NCBI GenBank assembly: GCA_036898135.1
Contig: CM072513.1
Span: 38,179,937-38,243,936 of the forward strand
Length of the DNA stretch: 64,000 nucleotides
From: Oncomelania hupensis
Lineage: Eukaryota > Mollusca > Gastropoda > Littorinimorpha > Pomatiopsidae
Direction: 5' to 3'
Numbering within the stretch: the first letter of the stretch is position 1; every line of letters begins with the position of its first letter. Shown piece by piece: positions 42,366-54,933 of the stretch. The translations under genes were made by a program, and so were the position numbers. The notes below the pieces were generated by a model that had not been told where the DNA came from, did no database searches, and worked only from the letters and a program-made list of their open reading frames with translations.

Positions 42366-45300
42366 TCTAAACACCACGGCTATTGCTTGCTGTACGCTGA
42401 CCGCCAGAGCTATGGCCCTGAGGCTGTGTGTGGTTTCTGCATCACAAGCACTGTCATCTTGGGCAACATATACGCTTTCTACATGTCCATCAGCAACTGC
42501 TTCAAACTCACTTTCTACAACAAAATGGGGTCTGTACACTCATTCACTCCAGCTCCCTCCGTGGGGGTACAGGGGCTTTCTGTATAAATATTATCCCGAC
42601 TTTCTGGAAATTTAGTGCTTTAAATTCCCACTGTCGCTGTGTTCTTACTGTCACCTTTGTTCTTTCTCATTCCTACTCTGTTCTATCAGTTTACGACATT
42701 TATCCTTTTCACTAGACCAGTCAGCTACCTGTTTTCTTCAAAACTCTCCCGCAACTCATCTTTTGCGTGTGGGGTCTGTTGGGTCAGCTCGTGGATATTG
42801 ACGCTTTCTGTCAAATGGTCACTAGGGCTTTCTATAATATTATTATTTAGCAATGTGGGCATTTTATATGTATGTGTTTCGTTAATATTTTATAATGTTA
42901 TTTATGTTCTATTTTGTTTTTGTAAACAAGGTTCGAGGGTTTGAAGAAGAGGGAGACAGAAAAAAGATAGGAGTACAACATTCGAGAACGGACTGGCCTG
43001 ACACTGAGCAAAGCCATGAGGGTTCCGAGGGCAACGATCATACGTGATGCCCCTACGACTTTCGAGTTACGGGACAGGATAGGATAGGTTAGGTAAATTA
43101 GAGTAAAGCATCAGATGCCCCTGCATGGAATGCCTTTATTGTAAAGTGGCCGGCTGGTAGGAGTGCCTTCAGTGTTATCGTTAGAGTTGTTTTAGCAAAT
43201 CTTTTATTTGGATCAGGGGCGAGTCCTCTTTCAACCTCTTTTCTGATTTTGTGGTCCTGATTCGGCTCTTTGCAGTCCGCTGGATGCTATAAACAATGAA
43301 TAACTAACTTACATACACTCCATCCACTTGCTATTTCTTACGTTTGTACAACGTCGCTTTTTGAGAGTAGGTAAAAAGGCAGACTATGAAGTGGTTTGGC
43401 TGGGTGTTAGATTGACTGAATATTATGGTAGGTTTGCTGGTTGATTTGTTAGTAAGTAGAAGGATAGTTATTGTCATCTCCATCTTCCTATGCTCTTGCG
43501 AAACATGAACCCTCACAGGAGACCTACAGGGAAAAATGCAAAGCATATAAATGAGGTGCTACAGAAGACTTCGGGGCATTTCCTATACCCAACACATCAC
43601 TAACGACGAAGTCCGACAGACATCACACAAGCCATTGGACAACACAATGACATGCTCACAGTGGTAAAGAAACGGAAACTCCGTTGGGATGGCCACATCA
43701 CCAGAGCATCAGGCCTTGCAAAGACCATCTGCAAGGCACGGTGCGAGGAGGCAGAAGAAGAGGGAGACAGAAAAAGAGGTGGGAGGACAACATTCGAGAA
43801 TGGACTGCCTTGACACTGAGCGAAGCCACGAGGTTTGCTGAGGACAGAGAAAGATGGGAGTACGCTGGTTAAACGATAATCTGTGGTGCCCCAACGACTT
43901 TCGAGTTACGGGATAAAATAGGATGATAGTTGGTAGCATTAAGTTTCTTAGGTTCGTCTGTTCTTGATGTATTTCATTGAACATGTATGGAGGTAGTAAG
44001 GACAATTGAGTGAGCAGCAACAGTTGCAACCGAATAATAATATTAGTAGAATATTGTATTGAATAGTAGTTTCAGATGCAGGTTTCATTCTTGTTGAATT
44101 ACAGTTGTTTTTTTGTGTTTTTTTTTTTTTTAAGAATAATACGTTTTTAGAATTGATGGTTGATTGACCAGTCTTGTATTAGAGAAAGGAAGCAAGAGTC
44201 GTAAAAATAGATCTATTCATCACTTAGAAACAAATTGTAGTATCACAGATTAGAGAGTCTCTAATTTCTTGTCTCAATTTGTAATTTGTATCTTTCTATG
44301 CATGCCAGTGATTTTTATTTCTTTCTTAATTAAATAAAATTTCATATGTGACGTTGTTTACTTATTTATTTTACTTATTAACTTTTATACATGACGTTTA
44401 TTTAATTAAATAAGCACCCATTTCTGACACTTTTACTTACTTTAATTACCTTCTTATTTACGTCCCTCTTTTCTTAATTAAATTCACTTTTATTTGTGTA
44501 TATGTAATTAAACGCTGATAACATTGCTGATACTTCTCAATCTGTTTATCTAAAGCTTCATGGAGGACATGCTCCCACTTTTTGTGCTGACTGTGATCTT
44601 CGATGGTTTGGTATGGCTCGTCTTCTTCGTCAGCTCTTGTATGATCAGCAACGGATTCAACAAAATGTGCTGGGATATTTTCAAAACCATCTCAGAGTTA
44701 GTAAAAATTTTAACAGGACTGACTGTTTTGGTAAAGGAAATATAATTACAACTCGTCTCTCAGATTACTTGTGGAGTTGTTCTCAACTGAAGCCGATGTT
44801 GGAATATAATACTCTGATAAGATGTTTAGGCTGTGAAGCTTTTGAATATTTAAATCCAACTTCAGCATTGCGATTTGGATCTTCACGTATAAAAACAGTG
44901 GAAGAAATTTTGCATAATTATGTTTGCAGATGCAGTATTGGGTACTTGAAACAAGCTGTTTTTAAGGATGACTTCAATTTCTACACTCAACTGAAATTGG
45001 CTGAGGTACAGTGACAACGAGAATATTGACTGATCAATATCATTTAATAGTATTAATCACTTAGTGATAGCAAGTTCAGTCAGAAAGCTACTTCGTTAGA
45101 ACCAGCAAGTCAGTCAGCTGGTTGCTGATGTGTGCTTTTATTGGTTCTGTGCTACATATAATCACCTGTTGTACACTAAACACTGAAAATTATTTACAGT
45201 TATTAAACTTTGTTTAATTCTGAAGATTTTCCGCAAGGCTCACAAAAATATTCGTGTAGCAAAATTAAGATAATGCAACAAATGGCTTGAAGCTTTGACT

Positions 45301-46189
45301 TTCTGATGTTCATATATAACAAGCAGAGAATTTGAGTCACTTGCACAAGGAATTATACACACAGTCTAGTAAGCAACTGATTGAATTATAAATGTAATGT
45401 GGCCGTATCATAACAGTAGATAATTAGTTCTGAAACGTTGTTGTCATCAGGTGATGTCGTGGGTGCTGTGGTTTCTGTGGCTGGTGCAGTTTGTCGCAGG
45501 GTTGTGGGTTCTGAGAAGTAGTGGGAAATGTCCCACCGTCCCTAATATGGGTGCGTGCTGTGGTGCCTTACCCTGCAAACCGCGCTGCCAGTGTGACTGC
45601 AGTTTGCATTTTGAGAGAGGTCCCTTGACCCGTCTACAGAAGCAACAGGTGTGAATCCTCAACTACCCGACCCTACCCCAACTCCAAAGCTACCCTCTAT
45701 TCTATATCAGCCCTAGGCTTCCCATTTTACACTCCTCGAAACCCATTTCCACTTACATGATTGCTTGGATTTAAAGTACAAGGTGTACGATCTAATCGGA
45801 ATAGGAATCATTCGTATTTAAATTGTCATTATTCTGTGTTTTTACAGTCCATTTAATGTTGGCCTAATTATACTGAGGCTAGAAAAAGAAGGTGATTGGA
45901 GTAGGTGGGGGAAGTGGGAGCTGTACAAAGCAGAGATTATGACTACCTTATAAATAATGTCGGATTCAACATGTCTGTATGTGTTGTTGGAATACAGAAC
46001 CCACCAGTAACTGGGCCTTCTAGTGCAGCCAGACCATCTGTGGTCACAGGTCAACGAAACGCGGCTAGCGGTTTTTCAGCAACGTCCAGGCCATCGCCTC
46101 AAGCCTTCTCACCAGCCTATGGACACGGCTACACTTCAGGAGAAGGCTATGATTCGCCAAACGCGTACCCACGTTCACCTATGGCTTGA
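42366..46189 (+). CDS. Four-pass membrane protein, TMEM179-like (3' exons; first exon not found)
   Basis: Exons seen: 42366-42529, 44556-44700 (or to 44730), 45451-45648, 45998-46189 with stop. All are bounded by AG and GT and the phases agree (2, then 0, then 0). The first ends FYNKM-G and holds GYCLLYADRQSYGPEAVCGF plus a hydrophobic helix. The second begins FMEDMLPLF with a helix through VSSCMIS and CWDIF. The third starts with a helix, MSWVLWFLWLVQFVAGLWVL, then a Cys-rich stretch. The last is a Pro/Ser/Tyr-rich tail ending PRSPMA. Layout and the motifs GxCLL, C-helix and helix-C-WD resemble TMEM179, a multipass protein of unknown role. A short loop exon may be missing before 45451, and exon 1 with the first helix is not identified. 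Similarity is from memory, so the family name is tentative; exon reality is well supported. Confidence 0.62.
42547..43312 (+). mobile_element. Retroposon family R in intron, itself interrupted
   Basis: Lies just after the exon ending at 42529, in the intron. It runs from GCTTTCTGTATAAATATTAT to CAGTCCGCTGGATGCTATAA with an AACTAACTTA tail. The imperfect flanking repeat TACACTCATTCACT / TACACTCCATCCACT is at 42533 and 43313. It is more diverged than 41072-41615, and an RTE fragment sits inside it. Confidence 0.75.
42945..43100 (+). mobile_element. RTE LINE 3' end inside retroposon R
   Basis: About 150 bp from GAAGAAGAGGGAGACAGAAA to GGGACAGGATAGGATAGG, the RTE C-terminus with several decayed positions. 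The host retroposon resumes at about 43101. Confidence 0.82.
43469..43925 (+). mobile_element. RTE LINE fragment
   Basis: Starts at the VISIFLYACET region, has frameshifts (for example near 43620 and 43730), and ends CGAGTTACGGGATAAAATAG. Confidence 0.85.
43926..44501. other. Intronic AT-rich stretch
   Basis: No repeat or coding signal recognised. It is rich in TTAATTAAAT words at 44280-44500. Confidence 0.45.
44502..45014 (+). other. Unassigned 170-residue open frame overlapping an exon
   Basis: Open without a stop from TTAAACGCTGAT to TGA at 45012-45014, in a different frame from the TMEM179-like exon at 44556. Cys/Gln-rich segments (APTFCADCDLRWFG, RCLGCEAFEYLNP) are visible, but no family is recognised. 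Either chance, a relic, or the true frame of another gene; I favour the exon because of its splice phases and hydrophobic helix. Confidence 0.3.
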
Positions 46190-46689
46190 TGAGGCAGTGG
46201 ATCAAAAACCGAACAAACGTCATTCTGTAAAAGTTTAAATCTAAATTATAAAACTGTATCGTCTCAAAATTATAGCACTAACATTAACTCATAATTGGGT
46301 GCTTTAGATCTGAATTGAAAAAAAATTACTTTTTGCCACGTTTGTCTTCACAAGTACACTATGCGTCTTTAGAAAATTACCCGTCTAACAATAACTCGTA
46401 ATTCGTGCTTTACACTGAAAAGAAAATACTCTGCCATGTTTTCAAGATGTGCAAACGTGACTGACAATGACGTACAGACTGTGATGACATGAAAGAAACA
46501 TTTACAGCAGAGAAACTGTTTGAGCGACATTTAACAAGAATGACTAATACTGATTAGTAAAGGATTGTGAGGTGTATAGTGTTTGTTATCCTACGTAATA
46601 GCTAAGACGAGTAGTATGCCATTAACAAAGAAGACGTATGAACAAAACTTTTAAAAAAATGTTACACAAGTTTTATTTCTGTTTCGATA

Positions 46690-46695
46690 AATAAA
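46690..46695 (+). terminator. Candidate polyadenylation signal
   Basis: AATAAA about 500 bp after the stop of the membrane-protein gene, the first canonical hexamer I noticed downstream. Confidence 0.35.
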
Positions 46696-46820
46696 ACGTA
46701 CATGACACATGTAAATCTATACACTGAGATTAACTTTTTATTGTGTACTGCGTATGTTTTATAGAAATCAAAATCCAAATGAAAATGATCTACTTTGTGA
46801 ATTCTTGTATTCAATACAAT

Positions 46821-47247
46821 CTTCGCTATACCAGTCATCTACCCTTTTTCTTGAAAACTCTTCCGGGACAAGACTCCTTGTTTGTGTATGAGGTCTGTTG
46901 GATCAGCTTGGGAATGTTGGACGCTTTCTGCCAGGTGGTCACTAGGGCTTCCTATGATGTTATTATTTAGCAATGTAGGCATTTTATATGTATGTGTTTT
47001 GTTGATAATTTATAATGATGTTTGTATTCTATTTTGTTTTTGTAAACGGGGGTTCGATTAGTTGGGGTAAAGCCTCAGCCGTCCCCTGCGTGGGATGTCT
47101 TTATTGTAAAGTGACTGGCTGGTGGAGGGCATTCAGTTTTCCCACTAGGGTTGTTTCAGCAGATCTTTTATGCGGATTGGGGGTTGTCCGGTCCTGATTT
47201 GGCTCGGAAGAGTCCGCTGGACCTAAAGGAACAATTATGTAATGCAA
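46821..47247 (+). mobile_element. Retroposon family R, 5'-truncated copy
   Basis: 427 bp with a perfect 15-bp duplication, TGTATTCAATACAAT (46806-46820 and 47248-47262). It runs from CCAGTCATCTACCC to GCTGGACCTAAAGGAAC with a short AATGC tail. It lies between the two convergent genes. Confidence 0.87.
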
Positions 47248-47489
47248 TGTATTCAATACAATATATTAATACTTTGATATACGTTTCATCGGAGGGAATT
47301 AGATTACATGGTTTTTAAAAAAAAATTCTTGTAATTGACCTTTATTGGTTGGGGTGGGACGGGGTGGGGTGGGGTTGGGGAAAAGGGGAGCCCATAATAT
47401 TCCTCACTCACGCAGGTGAAACTGCGGTTCCCTTGTCAGCTAATGTGCCGCAGCCACATGACAGCGCCACGCAGGATGAGGAAGAAACA

Positions 47490-47615
47490 GGACGTTGGAT
47501 GTTTTTGTAGCTGGCACTCACTTGTTTAGAGCGTCAGGATCTTTAAAGTCCGATGAGGAAAACGCAAGCGGGCAGACGAGACCTCGGTTTATATTCTCAT
47601 CTGAAAGAGTAAGGT
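47490..47615 (-). repeat. SINE family A fragment
   Basis: Holds only the block from GCTGGCACTCACTTG to GAGACCTCGGTTTATATTCT, the middle of SINE A. Near 47350 is a GGGGTGGGGTGGGG run. Confidence 0.65.
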
Positions 47616-47932
47616 CACTGCACTGCCTGAGCATTAGGATCAAGTTATCGGTATTCAGGGCGCATATTCGTCCAATTGCAATCTGCGTTGGGCATGCAAT
47701 GTTTAACCGCCGGGAAGTAAGTTTGGTTTAGCAGCCCCAGAAAAGTATGAGACGAATAATTCTGCAGCCAATAATTTTATACTCACAACAACAACAACAA
47801 CAACGAATACTGCTTTGAAAAATGAACTACAGCTAGTAATGCTGTACAGCATTGACTAATTATTATCAGTGACTGTCACGGAGACATTTCTGCACGCTAC
47901 TCATTTTGGCTTGGTGTAAACGATCCAGATAG

Positions 47933-50476
47933 TCACACGGGAGTAGCTGTGACATTCGGGTCTCCATTGACCATATTGTAGGATGCCGCCATTGCAACAG
48001 TGGACGGTTTGACATCGAGAAAGTCCTGGATCTTGCTTTGGTAGAACTTAGCAAATTCCTCAGCTTGGGACACGGTGAATGTATTTTTCCAATCTCCCGC
48101 TTTGCCTGCATTAAAAACAAATAACATAACGGTATAAATAATACATTGTCAGCATAGTAATAATGCAGTGCCACACACATATGAGCAGGCTAAACTCTAA
48201 TAACATAATGAGTGGAATGATAGGTTATTCACGAATCGCTCCTCAGAAAGATGGACTGCGGAACAACCAGGTAAAACTCTTCCTCAAAAGTATTCGGCTT
48301 CATAGCAAAATGATTTGCATTGTTCAAATTGTAATGGCGTCTGGAAATAATTCGGTGTGTCTGTTGGTTGGTCGAATGACGAATTAAATGTTTGAAGTAG
48401 ACAAAATACACGTAGATATAGGCCTACATACAGAGTCCCACTTTGACCGATGGCCCCTCAACAGACCTTTTTAACATTCACAATGAGTGTTGTTGCCCCA
48501 GTGAAAAAAATAAGCGTACAACAACAAACCTTTTCGAAAGTATAGTTCTTTCTTAACTCAATAAACTCCGAAGTTGTTGTGCCTATCAATAGCAACTGCT
48601 AGCCATCCCTCTTGAGCTAAAAATATCACCTACCAAAGCCGATTAGAAGAAGAATCCATATCAAAGTTGCTAGGTAAGGCTTTTCGTTTTAGGTTGATAC
48701 AACAGACGCTATCCTACCCTAGATACCAAAGATACATTCTTGAAGCCGCATGGTTCATTCAGAAATGAGGTCAAAGGTCACGCGGCTATGGTAACGGTGT
48801 ACCATTAAACAGGGGACATCACTCCCTGTCAGAACAGAGATTTGAAAATTCAAACTTTTGCCGTTGGTTTGAAAAACGAAAGCCCACTTTATCAGTGTTT
48901 GATGTAATATTAAATTACTATGCGAAATTTAAGGTATACCCGTTTTCACCACAAGTAAACAAACCTTCGAATTGGGGTCTTTCTAAAAGAAATATCGATA
49001 AGCCATAGCGAATAAATAAAGGCCATCATTTTGAAAATCATCAAATGTTACAGCTGTTATCTGTTACCTTTCCGATACATGATGGGCTGTCCTTCGCTGT
49101 CCATCTCTAAGTGTCCTTTAGACTGCTTCATGTGGTCGAAACTGCACAGCTCCTCGACAGCGCGCAGTTGCTGCTCGCTGGCTTTTACATGCAGGAAGGC
49201 AGCCAGCTTTCTCATCGAGTCCATAGGGTTCTGTACAATAAAGATCTTTGTACATGAAAAAATCCGAATTTTGTTTGATCGTTGATAAGGGCCTACTCTG
49301 GTAAAAAGGCTTAACCCTTAGAACTAGAACTGGCTTATTGCAAATACAATATTACCCTCTTATAGCAAATTTGAGGGGTTAGTGGTGTGTGTGTGTGTGT
49401 GGGTGGGTGTAGGTGTGTGTGTGTGTGTTGTATTTTGTACAAACTGATAAGTACGTGCAAAACATGTACTTAAAATATATACGATTTATAGAGAACACGA
49501 TGAGCTGGATGGCATTTCATCTTCAATTTTAATGTTGAATGCCAGGTGCCCCAAGATTGGTAGATCCAGATGTCGTCGAAACACAAATGTCGATTTTCTC
49601 AGAACTGCGTCGCTGGACTAGCTTTGTGTTTGTCATCACGCGGCAAATATCTGTTTGGTACCCACCTCTTTCATGCTTTCATACGACAGCTGCAGCACCG
49701 TCAGCTCTGGATGCTGTGCCAGTCCTCTCTCCCATGACAAATGGTAGTCAAACCAACTGCCGTAGTCCACTGAAAGTAGAATCTGTCTTTTACTTTATGG
49801 CATTGCATATTGAAGTAGGAGATACAATAACGCCTGTATTTATTACTCATTTGCATTTTGAAACATTCATGAGCAGGCAGTTGGGAATTTTTAACAAGGG
49901 CGTTAAATCTAATATACAAGATACACAATATTGTATTGGCAAAAGAACGCACAAAGAATGCATTTTAAACCTAAAACTGATGGACAAGCTGACAGCGCAA
50001 AAGCAATTAAAAAAGCATGAGAGGATAAAAACGATAAGAAGATCAACTGTACAAAAAAGGGCACTAGTCATAGATGCCAGATTTATAATTAAAAGATCAT
50101 ATCACACAAACATACTTCGGGCTTAACAAGAATTAACCGTGCTATATTTAAATATGCAATTCATTCAACCTCGTATTTAAATACACGCACAAGCACGCAC
50201 GCAGGCACACACACACGCACACACACAACCGTTTAGAAACGCAGTTGTGATGACTTTCATTAAACTCTACATAGTTACTTTGACTATTTGTACAAATTTG
50301 TCCATTTTTGAAGCTATCCCTAACCCTAACCATAACGCTAACCCTTAACTTAGCCCTAAGCCTAACACAGCCCTAACGGAACACTGTTTTGACGTCAAAA
50401 TAACGGGGTCCGTCAAAAGAAAGTACGTAGGCCTAGATGTTCAAGTGTATGTCAGAATAACGGCGTTTCTACATAG

Positions 50477-50528
<52 letters not shown>

Positions 50529-50809
50529 ACACACAAAGAAATAAATGAGTAAACAGATACGCAAACAACATGAAAATGAATACGCTAACAAGCGCAGATT
50601 ACAAACATAATTAGGCTTATATTATCATACCGTAAAGCTCGTAATACATTTTGCATAAGACTATGTCACACAGCAATGCTCCGCATGAAAACCATGGACG
50701 ATTTTACTTAAACCCATCGTCGTTGTAGTGTGTTATTCAAGCAAACAGTCATTCGATAAAACTGTCCCCATCGTTTCTAATTAGCAGCCAGTAAAATGAT
50801 GGTGACAAC

Positions 50810-50872
<63 letters not shown>

Positions 50873-50883
50873 AATGATGATTT

Positions 50884-50946
<63 letters not shown>

Positions 50947-50955
50947 TATAATAAC

Positions 50956-50995
<40 letters not shown>

Positions 50996-53900
50996 GCGGA
51001 AGCTCAACAAAAGCACTGAATTACAGTGTAAAGCCCACTTTTGGACTCTCCGGCCATGCAAGTGAGCTTAACAACCAACTTTGCTGGGTTACCAAAAGAG
51101 CTTAGTCCACTATATTAGACTGTAACTATAATAAGCTCTTTGGATCTACTCGGGTCGCTGCGCTGCTTCTTTTAGTATCAACCTCGATGATATTAATAGG
51201 CAAGACTAGTAATCTTTGGAACTTTGTCCGTTTATTAGCAAAACCACATATAATTCCAAGCATGAAACAAGGCTCATAGCCCAGGGGTCATTTTAGCCAA
51301 AACTAGAGGAAAAGGGGGGGGGGGGATGGGAAATTACAGACATTAAAAAACAATGAACGGCACAAAAAAGGCTGCTCCATAGGCATCACAAGACAAACCT
51401 CTGAAATGTCAAACACCCGTTTTAAGGTTTACATTGGTTCAACATGGAAAGAAAAATGTACAGCATTGCATGGTTCAAATCAAATGAATTCATCGATTTA
51501 TACAGTCAGATTAAACAGGACTTTTGGAAAAGGTTTTGGGGGGATTTAATTTATTTTATTTTGTTTTGTTTTATTTGTTTACTGTGAATTTGAAAAGGAT
51601 CTGTGATGTTGAATGTGTGTTATTAGCTTTAAAAAAAAAGGTATTACATCTGAGCACGCAGGGTAAAGAGACACACTGAAAGTAATAAATGAAAGAAGAA
51701 CAATAAAAATAAATTATAAAAATAAATAAATAAACTCACACTCCCCACGCAGAAAAGAGGGAAGTAATGTGCCCAGTCCCCATCATAATGGTATAGCTCC
51801 TGCAGTTTGCGATGATGGTGATAGTAGGACACCGCCACGTCACGAGGATCCCGCACTAACGTCACCAATCGACATCCTTGCGTCAGCACCTGTGGAGTCA
51901 CGCATATACATATACCACCGGTTTGCACGCACACACACACACGTGCACACCACAATATTGTTTATGCGCTTAATGAATTTTAATTCATTCATTCAATATT
52001 GTTGTGGAATATGATGAATTTAAACTTTTTTTTTACTGAAGTGACGATGGTACGTGTCAACTGTGTCATGACTAACCGGCACGATTGCTTCAACGCACCA
52101 GCACCTATCACGTCACAAACGCGCGCGCGCACACGCACACACACACACACACACAATCACAAACACACACACGCCCGCTCGGGCGCTCACCTACTTACAC
52201 ACGCAGAATGCAAAAAAAGGAAGAACTGTACCTCCGCTGGCAACCTTTCAAAATAGATATGAGTGTTGAGCACGCGCGGTGAGGTCGTCTGCTGCATTTG
52301 ATCTTGTGATATCATCTCCAGAAACGCCTCATCCTTTTCCACTAATGGCAATGTTCCCACTTCTAGACATTCATAAACGGGGAAAAAATAACGTATAATA
52401 AAAATAACCAGTAAAGGCGAAGAAAGGAAATAGAACCTATTAAAAGTCTTGGATAGCTAATAAAGGTAGTAAAATGGAAGATCGTTTGTAAAAAGGCTGT
52501 CTTATATATATTTATTTTTATTTATTTAATCGTTCTTATATAGCGCTTTTCCAGCTCAAGAGCTGCTCAAGGCGCTGGCCGATACAGGATCTAACTCAAG
52601 CCGCCCGAGACGCCCACCCGCAGCCTTTTGGCGCATGGTCCGACGCCCGGACAACTGAGCACAATCCTGGGCAGCCAGGGATGGGGGAGAAGGACCTAGG
52701 TGCATGCTGGGTGTGTTCTTGTCACCGGCACTCACCCGTCTAGGACATGAGCGTCAGGATCTTTAAAGTCCGTTATGATGGAATGTATGCGACACAGACT
52801 AGACCTCGGTTTATACTCTCATCCGAAGGAGTAGGAAAACAGGAGTAAAGTGTCTTTCCCAGGGTCACAACACAATGGCCCGGCCAGGGCTCGAACCCGG
52901 GACCTTCCGATCCGCAAGCCAAAGCACTACCATTAGACCACAGTGCCTCCCATAGACCACAGGCGCTTGTATCAGGACACGCGAGCGCCTATGCCTGTGA
53001 CGCGTCTCCCTTTGGTTATCTATAATAATATAAATTATACATTATACATGTATACATTATACATTATATACATTATAGATATCCAAAGGGAGACGCGTCA
53101 CAGGCATAGGCGCTCGCGTGTCCTGATACAAGCGCCTGTGATACAGACGTGGGATGAAGCACTGCAAGCTTAAATCGCTGGAGATTTTTTCACGAGAGGT
53201 AGACTTTATCTATGCAATGATGCTTTGTATGGTACTAACTACTCTCCTTTATTGTCAGCGGGAGGTGAATTAAAGAAAACAGTAATTCTAGCAAAGTCCG
53301 CGTGCCATGCTAAATCTACCACGCATACACCTAAAAAATAGGTATGGATAAAATAAACCGCTAGATGTGTTACTGGTCGATTATTCATCAGTGGAAAGAA
53401 GTTGGCTACAGGGGATTAAAACCTATCAACTAAGCATGCTACCATAGCGTGGAAATTACCGCGCTGTATAAGAGAGACAATGGGTCCCGGCAAGAAGTCC
53501 TCTCCAGGATCGCACAAACAACTGCGGCCCTGACAAGGTTGAAGCCCATTTGGAAAGACAGGACCATCATGTCATTTCCATCTTCCTGTACGCTTGCGAA
53601 ACATGGACCCTCACAGCAGATCTACAACGAAGAATATTAAGCATGAAGGTGAGGTGCTACAGAAGGCTTCTGGGCGTTTCCTATAACCAGCACATCACCA
53701 ACGACGAAGTCCGACAGACCATCACACAAGCCATTGGACAACTCGATGACAGTGGTGAAGAAAAGGAAACTCCGATGGTACGGCCACGTCACCAGAGCAT
53801 CAGGTCTTGCAAAGACCATCCTGCAAGGCACGGTGCAAGGAGTTAGAAGAAGATGGAGACAGAAAAAGAGATGGGAGTACAACATTCGAGAATGGATTGG

Positions 53901-54494
53901 CTTGATACTAAGCCAAGCCATGATGGTTGCTGAGGACAAAGAAAGATGGAGTACGCTGGTTAAACGATCATCTGTGGTGCCCCAACGACCTTCGAGTTAC
54001 GGGATAGGATAGGATAGGATAAGAGAGACCCTAACCATTTTAGTAATGTAGTGTGTACTCTAATTATATTCCCACTCTTAATGGTATGCTATATCTCTCT
54101 CTCTCTTTCTCTCTGAAATGAAAAATATCAAGAACTCCGAATATTACCTCTTCAAAAACATTTTTTATTTAATACAGCTATCCTTATGTTCAAAATCACA
54201 CACGGAGAAACACCTGCATATCTTGCCACATTTTTTACTAAGCCAGTTGATGGGCATAGACTGTATAATTATAAACTACCCCTCCCTCGCATTGATTTAT
54301 ACAAAAATAGCCTATCGTTTAATGGAGCTAGAGTATGGAACTCTCTCCCTCTGGAGTGTAAACATTGCGACACACTGTTTTCTTTCAAATGTAAAATATG
54401 TAGGCATCTGCAAAATTAATTATAAAAGTGATGTATAATAATATATATGACAACACAGTCATTCGTGTAATTATTAACCTATTTATTTATTCAC

Positions 54495-54560
<66 letters not shown>

Positions 54561-54582
54561 TTGCTGTGGAACTTGACTTGTC

Positions 54583-54641
<59 letters not shown>

Positions 54642-54868
54642 AGGGTGAAGGATATGGGGAAAAGGGTAGTTGCCTAAAATTGTTTAAAGATAATGATGAA
54701 GATGTTAGTGTGATTGTGTGTGCATGTGTGTTTGTGAGTGATGTGATTTCCAAGTTAAAGTTAAAGGTTAATTATTATTATGTTAATTTCTTAACGGACA
54801 GATTGGAAGATTAGACTGTATCATTAGTCTAAAATCTTTATCCCTAATAAAAAAGTTTCAAGTTTCAA

Positions 54869-54933
<65 letters not shown>

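Noticed and set aside
42282..42539. Minus-strand 85-residue frame
   Set aside because: Shadow of the plus-strand exon 42366-42529, which has splice sites and a clear membrane helix.
45451..45654. Small secreted Cys-rich peptide or toxin-like precursor
   Set aside because: The hydrophobic start is preceded by a splice acceptor and the end is a splice donor in phase with the next exon, so it reads as an internal exon with a membrane helix.
49539..50126. 195-residue plus-strand frame
   Set aside because: It runs antisense over a sulfotransferase exon and its intron; no domain is visible.
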